This document shows, in pieces, positions 58,381 through 64,000 of a stretch of 64,000 nt of DNA. A program made the position numbers and the translations under genes. This DNA comes from QGON01 sp963691905 (GTDB taxonomy: Bacteria; Pseudomonadota; Gammaproteobacteria; Chromatiales; Chromatiaceae): positions 1,488,001 to 1,552,000 of the forward strand of contig OY829894.1 of NCBI GenBank assembly GCA_963691905.1, given 5' to 3'. Position 1 is the stretch's first letter. Each line of letters opens with the position of its first letter. The notes below the pieces were generated by a model that was given only the letters and a program-made list of their open reading frames with translations, was not told the origin of the DNA and made no database searches.

Positions 58381-60288
58381 CTATTCGCCCTCAGATTGAG
58401 TCAAAGTGACTTCCGCCCGTTCACGCAGATCCTTAACAAGATCATCGAAGGACTGTCTTCCGGAAAAATTGCTCAAAGTGCGTTTTTCCTGGGCAATCTG
58501 CTTCTGGTCAAGCGAATCCACTGAGCCTTCCACGACTGCAGACAGGCTAAAGACAGCGAAATCGCCATCACCAAGCCGGGTTACACCCGACACAACTTCG
58601 CCCGCTGCAGGTTTAGGCGCACGAAACACCTGAGCCAGCAATTTCAACGGAACCTCTGTACCGCGTCTTTTCACAGCACCGGGTTTCTTGAGCTCAAATT
58701 CACCCGCCACGGCGTCGATCGGCTCACCAGCCTTCAATCGTCCGACGCGCTTCTCCGCCTCTGCTTTCGCCAGCGTCTCGGCCTGCTCATTGCGGATTGC
58801 AGCAATTATCGTTGCCTTCACCTCATCAAGCGCCTGATAGGAGGCCTCTTTGTGATCAAGAACGCGCAGCACCACCGACTGATTCTGATCCAGTTCAATC
58901 AGCTCACTATTGTTGTGTTCGGCCAGAACATCGTCGCTGAATGCAGCACCGAGCAATTTAGGGAAAGCGAGTATACCTGCCCCACCCTCACGTCCGATCC
59001 AATCACTCTTCTTGATATCCAGCCCAAGTGTGGCTGCCGCGGGCTCCAGACTGCCGGGATCTTCGTAGCTAAGGTCTGCAAGCCGCTCTGCATACTCATA
59101 GTAGACACGCTCAGCCTCACCCCGTTTATAGGCCTTGGTAACCTCATCCCTGACTTCTTCAAAAGATTTAACATCACCCGCCTTGATACCGGTGAGTTTA
59201 ATGAGATGAAAACCGAAGGCACTGCGCACAGGCGCGCTTAACTCTCCATCCTGCAATGCATAGGTGGCCGCTTCAAAAGCAGGATCCATGATGCCTTTGC
59301 CGAAAAAGCCGAGATCACCGCCATTGGTCGCAGAACCGGGATCCTGTGAAGCGCTCTTTGCCAGTTCGGCAAAATCCTCGCCCTGCTCAGCACGCACTTT
59401 CAACGCTTCGATTTTTTCGCGTGCTGCGTCGACTTCACTCTCATCGCCAGACGCCCCTACCAGTACCAGGATATGGCTGGCGCGACGCTGTTCTGGGCGG
59501 CCATAATTCTCCAGATGATCGTCGTAGTAGCCGTGCAAGACTTCTTCGTCCGCCTCAATCGTTGCACTGAGGGAATCTGCGTCGAGCAAGATATATTCGA
59601 GCTTTACCTGCTCAGGGACGCGATAGCTCTCCTGATGCTTTTCGTAGTAAGCCTGGACAGATTCATCTGAGACAGGTTCATCCGAGGCAAATTTCGTCCA
59701 AGGCACCGCAAAAAAGGCAAATTCGCGAGCCTGATCCTGCAAACGAATCTTCTCTTTAAGTTCGAAGTCGGTAACGAATGCGGTGCCGTTGACCGCTTGT
59801 GATAACTGCTCCGAAAGCAGGATGCGACGGATTCGTTCTTCGAATCCGGCTGCGCTGGTGCCCTGCAGTCTCACAGCCCGCTCGAAGGTCTCCTGGTCAA
59901 AGCGGCCATTCTTCTGGAACGTGGGTATGCCGAGAATCGCCGAGCTTACCAGCTGATCACCCGCACGAAGCCCCATATCGTAAGACGCCTGCAGAATGAC
60001 CTCGTTGCGGATCATCTCCTGCAGCACTTCCTTACGCATACGCGCATCATCGAACAGTTCCGGGCGGTAAGCGGCGCCAAGACGCTGACGCAAATCCTGA
60101 CGGAAATTTTCGTAGCGGCTATTGAGTGCACGGTCGGTGATCTCCTTACCATTGACCGTGGCCACTACCGGCTCGGCACCGACACCCAGATACTCCTGGA
60201 TACCCCAGAGTGCGAAAGGAATACTAATAAGAATGACTATGCCCCAGGCAAACCAGCCCTGAGCCTTATCCCTAATTGCCTGTAACAT
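58381..60288 (-). CDS. ppiD: PpiD, membrane-anchored periplasmic folding chaperone
   Basis: PpiD is an inner-membrane chaperone near the Sec translocon with a parvulin domain of little activity. The 635-residue length is standard. It begins MLQAIRDKAQGWFAWGIVIL with the anchor helix (about 12-33) and then SALWGIQEYLG-like sequence. The SurA-like N domain spans about 35-190. The parvulin domain (about 262-360) includes RASHILVLVG, GDLGFFGKGIMDPAFEAA and FGFHLIKLTGI. It follows the tRNA genes after a terminator. The clpX-lon-hupB-ppiD order is conserved in gammaproteobacteria. Confidence 0.95.
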   Translation of the reverse strand: MLQAIRDKAQGWFAWGIVILISIPFALWGIQEYLGVGAEPVVATVNGKEITDRALNSRYENFRQDLRQRLGAAYRPELFDDARMRKEVLQEMIRNEVILQASYDMGLRAGDQLVSSAILGIPTFQKNGRFDQETFERAVRLQGTSAAGFEERIRRILLSEQLSQAVNGTAFVTDFELKEKIRLQDQAREFAFFAVPWTKFASDEPVSDESVQAYYEKHQESYRVPEQVKLEYILLDADSLSATIEADEEVLHGYYDDHLENYGRPEQRRASHILVLVGASGDESEVDAAREKIEALKVRAEQGEDFAELAKSASQDPGSATNGGDLGFFGKGIMDPAFEAATYALQDGELSAPVRSAFGFHLIKLTGIKAGDVKSFEEVRDEVTKAYKRGEAERVYYEYAERLADLSYEDPGSLEPAAATLGLDIKKSDWIGREGGAGILAFPKLLGAAFSDDVLAEHNNSELIELDQNQSVVLRVLDHKEASYQALDEVKATIIAAIRNEQAETLAKAEAEKRVGRLKAGEPIDAVAGEFELKKPGAVKRRGTEVPLKLLAQVFRAPKPAAGEVVSGVTRLGDGDFAVFSLSAVVEGSVDSLDQKQIAQEKRTLSNFSGRQSFDDLVKDLRERAEVTLTQSEGE

Positions 60289-60320
60289 ATCGGCTTATCG
60301 TTGAATGCTAAAGTGGATAC

Positions 60321-60347
60321 AAAAACGGGGTATCAGATGATACCCCG
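60321..60347 (-). terminator. Intrinsic terminator after tRNA-Asp
   Basis: GGGGTATCA pairs with TGATACCCC and is followed on the minus strand by GTTTTTG. It lies just downstream of the tRNA pair and upstream of ppiD. Confidence 0.8.
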
Positions 60348-60362
60348 CGTTTGCTTCGATAT

Positions 60363-60439
60363 TGGCGGAGCGGACGGGACTCGAACCCGCGACCACCGGC
60401 GTGACAGGCCGGTATTCTAACCAACTGAACTACCGCTCC
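60363..60439 (-). tRNA. tRNA-Asp (anticodon GTC)
   Basis: A 77-nt tRNA on the minus strand runs GGAGCGG... to ...CCGCTCCGCCA. The acceptor stem GGAGCGG/CCGCTCC is intact, the D-arm is AGTTCAGTTGGTTAG, the anticodon arm CCGGCCTGTCACGCCGG carries GTC, and the T-arm is CGGGTTCGAGTCCCG. The 3' CCA is encoded. Confidence 0.97.
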
Positions 60440-60444
60440 ATATA

Positions 60445-60520
60445 TGGTGGGTGCTGAGGGGATCGAACCCCCGACCCTCGCCTTGTAAGGGCGATGCTCT
60501 CCCAGCTGAGCTAAGCACCC
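60445..60520 (-). tRNA. tRNA-Val (anticodon TAC)
   Basis: A 76-nt tRNA on the minus strand runs GGGTGCT... to ...AGCACCCACCA. The D-arm is TAGCTCAGCTGGGAGAG, the anticodon arm TCGCCCTTACAAGGGCGA carries TAC, and the T-arm is GGGGGTTCGATCCCC. The CCA is encoded. It lies 5 nt before tRNA-Asp, so both are processed from one transcript, likely with hupB. Confidence 0.97.
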
Positions 60521-60534
60521 CAAGTGAAGGCGCG

Positions 60535-60807
60535 CTAGTTTACGGCATCCTTCAACGCTTTACCAGCCTTGAAAGAAGGGATGTTAGACGCCTTGATCTG
60601 AATGGTCTCACCTGTCTGTGGGTTGCGGCCCTGACGAGCAGCGCGCGCCTTTACAGAGAAGGTACCAAACCCAATCAGAGAGACCTGATCACCACTCTTC
60701 ATGGCTCCGGTAACGGCATCAACCATGCCATCCAGCGCACGACCTGCCGCCGCTTTGGAAATATCAGCGGCATCCGCCATAGCATCTATCAATTCGGCTT
60801 TGTTCAT
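60535..60807 (-). CDS. hupB: HU-beta, histone-like DNA-binding protein
   Basis: HU is a dimeric nucleoid protein that bends DNA. The 90-residue protein is complete: MNKAELIDAMADAADISKAA at the start, the dimer core VSLIGFGTFSVKARAARQGR, and the DNA-contacting arm NPQTGETIQIKASNIPSFK followed by AGKALKDAVN. It lies between lon and the tRNA pair, the canonical place of hupB. The 169-bp gap on its upstream side likely holds its promoter. Confidence 0.97.
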   Translation of the reverse strand: MNKAELIDAMADAADISKAAAGRALDGMVDAVTGAMKSGDQVSLIGFGTFSVKARAARQGRNPQTGETIQIKASNIPSFKAGKALKDAVN

Positions 60808-60976
60808 TAATCGTTTCCCCTTTGGCTGACTCCGGATTACACCGTCGTCGAAAAATATCTGTTATGGCTCCTTACCTGGAGCATGCAATCGCCGGGATTT
60901 TATACCGGCTGCTCATTGGCCTGTCAAGCCACAGGAACCGCTTTATAACCACGGTTCCCGCTTAATTTGGCCAAGT

Positions 60977-63421
60977 TTAGTGTTTTGTCAGGTCGGCGCC
61001 CTTTTTTTGCGCATTTTCATCCTTGACCGCACCCTTCCCGGCCACGGGCGCCTCCTCTCGATTCAGCGGCTTGGGCATCTCTGTCAAGGCTATCTGCAGC
61101 ACCTCATCGATCCAGCGAACCGGCTTGATCTCAAGATTCTGCTTGATATTTTTTGGCATCTCCACCAGATCCCGCTCATTCTCTTCCGGAATAATCACAG
61201 TGGTGATACCACCACGAAGCGCGGCCAGCAGCTTTTCCTTCAACCCCCCAATGGGTAGCACTTCCCCCCGCAGAGTGATCTCGCCGGTCATCGCCACATC
61301 GGCGCGCACCGGAATCCGGGTCAATGCGGACACCAGCGAGGTGCACATCCCAACTCCCGCACTGGGACCATCCTTTGGCGTCGCCCCTTCCGGCACGTGA
61401 ATATGCACGTCGTACTTCTGGTGAAACTCAGGCTCAAGCCCCAGACCGTCTGCCCGGCTGCGGACAACCGTCATAGCCGCCTGTATCGACTCCTGCATCA
61501 CATCACCCAGTTGCCCGGTGTGACTGAGCCGTCCCTTGCCAGGCATCAGCGCTGCCTCAAGTTGCAGTAGCTCACCGCCCACTTCAGTCCAGGCAAGTCC
61601 TGTCACCTGGCCGATTTCATCGTGTTCATCCTTGCGTCCATAGCGAAAACGCTGGACGCCGAGATACTGCTCCAACCGTTTAGGCGTGACTGTGATCTTG
61701 CCTTTAGGCTTCTTCAGCAGAATCTCCTTCACCACCTTGCGGCAGATCTTGGCAATCTCGCGCTCCAGGTTACGCACGCCCGCCTCACGGGTGTAGTAAC
61801 GCACGATATCACGAATGGCACTCTCCCTGATCACCACCTCATCAGGTTTGAGTCCGTTGTTCTCCATCTGTTTATCGACCAGATAACGTTCGGCAATATT
61901 GACCTTCTCGTCTTCGGTATAGCCGGAGAGACGAATCACCTCCATCCTGTCCAGCAACGCCGCCGGGATGTTCAGGGTATTGGCTGTCGCCACGAACATC
62001 ACTTCGGAGAGGTCGAAATCGACTTCGAGATAGTGGTCGTTGAAGGTATGGTTCTGCTCAGGGTCCAGCACCTCCAGCAGCGCCGAGGCCGGGTCACCAC
62101 GAAAATCCTGCGCCATCTTGTCGATCTCATCGAGCAGAAAGAGCGGATTTCGGGCTTTCACCTTGCTCAGATTATTAATGATCTTGCCCGGCAAGGCACC
62201 GATGTAGGTGCGCCGATGGCCACGAATTTCGGCTTCATCACGCACACCACCCAGGGCCATACGGGTAAATTTACGATTGGTGGCGCGGGCGATGGACTGT
62301 CCCAGCGACGTCTTGCCTACACCGGGCGGTCCGACCAGGCACAGGATTGGCCCTTTCAATTTGCGTACACGCTGCTGTACCGCCAGGTACTCCAGGATAC
62401 GCTCCTTGACCTTTTCCAATCCGTAGTGATCCTCATCCAATACGCTCTCGGCGGAGTCGATATCGTTACGAATCTTGGAACGTTTTTTCCATGGCAGTCC
62501 CACCAGGGTATCGATATAGTTGCGAACCACAGTAGCTTCCGCCGACATGGGCGACATCAGCTTGAGTTTGTTCAATTCGGCCTGAGCCTTGCTCTTGGCC
62601 TCTTTGGTCATACCGACAGACTCGATCTTTTTGGCGAGATCCTCGATCTCATTGGGCGCCTCGTCCAGATCACCCAACTCTTTCTGAATCGCCTTCATCT
62701 GTTCGTTCAGATAGTACTCACGCTGGTTCTTCTCCATCTGACGCTTGACGCGGCCACGGATGCGCTTTTCCATCTGCAGGATATCGTTCTCGCCCTCCAT
62801 CAGGCCCATCAGATGTTCCAGACGCGTACGCACATCCGCCATCTCCAGAACCTGCTGTTTCTCTTCCAGCTTCAACGACATATGCGCCGCAATCGTATCC
62901 GCCAGGCGACTGGGGTCGTCGATGCTGGTCAGGGAGGTCAACACCTCCGGCGGCACCTTTTTATTGAGCTTCACATATTGATCGAAAAGGCTGGTGGCTG
63001 ATCGCATCAGCACCTCGGTCTCCCGGGCATCCAGTTCCAGGGCATCTCCAAGGGTCTCAAGTTCGGCGGTAAAATACGCTTCGGTATCGACAAACCGAAT
63101 GATCCCGGCTCGCTCTCCCCCTTCGACCAGGACCTTGACCGTGCCGTCGGGAAGTTTAAGCAGTTGCAGGATATTCGCCAGGGTGCCAATACCGTACATG
63201 TCGTCGATACCGGGATCGTCCACATCCGCGCTCTTCTGGGCAGCCAGCAGAATCTGCTTGTTACTGGCCATGGCAGCATCCAGCGCCTGGATCGATTTAT
63301 CACGCCCCACAAAGAGTGGGATCACCATGTGGGGGTATACAACAACATCCCGCAACGGCAGGACAGGGACACTATTCATAGGATCTTCGATCATTGCTGA
63401 ACTCTTCTGTTCTTGACCCAT
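60977..63421 (-). CDS. lon: Lon, ATP-dependent protease
   Basis: Lon degrades misfolded and regulatory proteins in the cytosol. The 814-residue protein has the N-terminal substrate domain (PVLPLRDVVVYPHMVIPLFV), the AAA+ domain with Walker A GPPGVGKTS and Walker B FLLDEIDKM, and the protease domain with the catalytic Ser in PKDGPSAG and Lys in GGLKEKLLAA. The extended, poorly conserved start MGQEQKSS has a GAGGAAAAG ribosome site. MNSVPVLPL at codon 16 is an alternative start. Its upstream gap may hold a heat-shock promoter. Confidence 0.97.
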   Translation of the reverse strand: MGQEQKSSAMIEDPMNSVPVLPLRDVVVYPHMVIPLFVGRDKSIQALDAAMASNKQILLAAQKSADVDDPGIDDMYGIGTLANILQLLKLPDGTVKVLVEGGERAGIIRFVDTEAYFTAELETLGDALELDARETEVLMRSATSLFDQYVKLNKKVPPEVLTSLTSIDDPSRLADTIAAHMSLKLEEKQQVLEMADVRTRLEHLMGLMEGENDILQMEKRIRGRVKRQMEKNQREYYLNEQMKAIQKELGDLDEAPNEIEDLAKKIESVGMTKEAKSKAQAELNKLKLMSPMSAEATVVRNYIDTLVGLPWKKRSKIRNDIDSAESVLDEDHYGLEKVKERILEYLAVQQRVRKLKGPILCLVGPPGVGKTSLGQSIARATNRKFTRMALGGVRDEAEIRGHRRTYIGALPGKIINNLSKVKARNPLFLLDEIDKMAQDFRGDPASALLEVLDPEQNHTFNDHYLEVDFDLSEVMFVATANTLNIPAALLDRMEVIRLSGYTEDEKVNIAERYLVDKQMENNGLKPDEVVIRESAIRDIVRYYTREAGVRNLEREIAKICRKVVKEILLKKPKGKITVTPKRLEQYLGVQRFRYGRKDEHDEIGQVTGLAWTEVGGELLQLEAALMPGKGRLSHTGQLGDVMQESIQAAMTVVRSRADGLGLEPEFHQKYDVHIHVPEGATPKDGPSAGVGMCTSLVSALTRIPVRADVAMTGEITLRGEVLPIGGLKEKLLAALRGGITTVIIPEENERDLVEMPKNIKQNLEIKPVRWIDEVLQIALTEMPKPLNREEAPVAGKGAVKDENAQKKGADLTKH

Positions 63422-63731
63422 AACGGCTCTTTTCCTCTACGACCAATGCGTAACAAAGGGCCGTCTGGTTAAATATTGGTATAAATCTCGGGCGGCTCAA
63501 CAGCGGCTCACCCATTTTAGAAGGCTCTCCTGCCTTTGATTATTCTATTCCTGATACGCAAACAGCCTAATGTTTGCAACTAAAATTCAGGGAGATCAGT
63601 CGACTGAACAGACCGGGATATCCCGGTGCATGTTCAGGAGGGTTGGGGCTGCCGGGCAGAACTTCAAGGCCCGCCCGGAAAAAATGAGGATTCTGTGAAT
63701 GCCGATCGGATTTGGCCCGAAAAGAGGAATC
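63422..63731. other. clpX-lon intergenic region
   Basis: No gene is seen. On the minus strand GTTGAGCC, 15 nt, then CCAATAT resembles a sigma-32 heat-shock promoter for lon, but the match is loose. A palindrome around 63604-63637 (TGAACA, ACCGGGATATCCCGGT, TGTTCA) could form a hairpin downstream of clpX, though no T-tract follows. Confidence 0.45.
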
Positions 63732-64000
63732 TCAGTCAGAAGAGGCGGCGATCTGTTGCTGCTCTCCACTCTCGTAGAGCATCAACGGCTCGGACTCACC
63801 GGTTATCACTGACTCATCCACCACGACCTTGGTCACTTCATCCATGGAGGGCAGATCATACATGGTGTCAAGCAATACCTGTTCGAGGATGGTACGCAAT
63901 CCCCGGGCGCCTGTCTTTCGCGCCATCGCCTTGCAGGCGATGGCAACCAGGGCATCCTCCCGAATCTCAAGTTCACAGCCCTCCATCTCAAACAGTTTGC
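63732..64000 (-). CDS. clpX: ClpX, ATPase subunit of ClpXP protease (C-terminal part, runs off the right edge)
   Basis: ClpX unfolds substrates for ClpP. The last 89 codons are visible. Family segments are KLFEMEGCELEIREDAL, IACKAMARKTGARGLRTILE and VLLDTMYDLPSMDEVTKVVV. These belong to the C-terminal D2/sensor-2 part of the AAA+ domain, with the GARGLR sensor-2 motif intact. The N-terminal zinc domain and Walker motifs lie beyond the window. The adjacent lon gene confirms the usual clpP-clpX-lon order. Confidence 0.95.
   Translation of the reverse strand, partial: KLFEMEGCELEIREDALVAIACKAMARKTGARGLRTILEQVLLDTMYDLPSMDEVTKVVVDESVITGESEPLMLYESGEQQQIAASSD

Noticed and set aside
61622..63001. 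459-codon plus-strand frame opposite lon
   Set aside because: Antisense shadow of lon, whose motifs are intact over the same bases.

Overview
This window is chromosomal DNA of a gammaproteobacterium. The evidence is gene order on the minus strand at the right end: clpX, lon, hupB, tRNA-Val, tRNA-Asp and ppiD, then hfq, hflX, hflK, hflC, a DUF2065 gene, hisZ and purA. The left edge carries the flagellar export and switch block fliL-M-N-O-P-Q-R-flhB. The many c-type cytochromes, a probable iodate reductase and a bd-like cytochrome locus suggest an aquatic, respiratorily versatile organism. A relative of sulfur-oxidising Chromatiales-type bacteria would fit, but nothing in the window proves the genus.

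Layout. 1-4953: flagellar operon behind a clear sigma-54 promoter (4987-5002). 5256-7630: complete IS66-family element with an exact 8-bp target duplication. 7687-14626: accessory zone with a small cytochrome, a tightly overlapping operon (peptidoglycan-binding-repeat protein, possible caspase-like protein, two-helix membrane protein, parvulin isomerase, HupE/UreJ-type membrane protein), and a decayed integron consisting of a truncated, twice-frameshifted intI and one cassette with a matching attC. 14627-17146: DUF1501/DUF1800 pair. 17315-22248: ettA and a PAS-GGDEF-EAL protein. 22557-28206: idrA, idrB and two di-haem cytochrome c peroxidases, the layout of iodate reductase. 28886-49314: the most interesting region, two divergent operons. 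49515-64000: pabB, purA, hisZ, hflCK, hflX, hfq, ppiD, tRNAs, hupB, lon and clpX.

The candidate undescribed system is 28886-49314. Leftward genes encode two single-helix peptides, a CydA-like cytochrome b with a signal peptide and without the canonical GRQPW region, a di-haem cytochrome c, a tri-haem membrane cytochrome with an ethylbenzene-dehydrogenase-type haem-binding domain, and a Sco1-like copper chaperone. Rightward genes encode a HEAT-repeat protein, a cupredoxin-like periplasmic protein, a 38-residue membrane peptide, a universal-stress protein with five PCP_red-like repeats, a radical SAM/SPASM protein with three or four more, a protoporphyrinogen-oxidase-like flavoprotein, and an NtrB/NtrC-type sensor and regulator pair. 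Both operons start at well-formed sigma-54 promoters facing away from each other, so the encoded NtrC-type activator probably drives both. My reading is a quinol-linked bd-like/c-type cytochrome complex made together with its own tetrapyrrole-tailoring enzymes. A weaker sigma-54 site also precedes the idr operon.

The genome is rich in short palindromic repeats. At least five families recur in this window. One sits in frame inside a coding sequence and another supplies the hflX stop codon.
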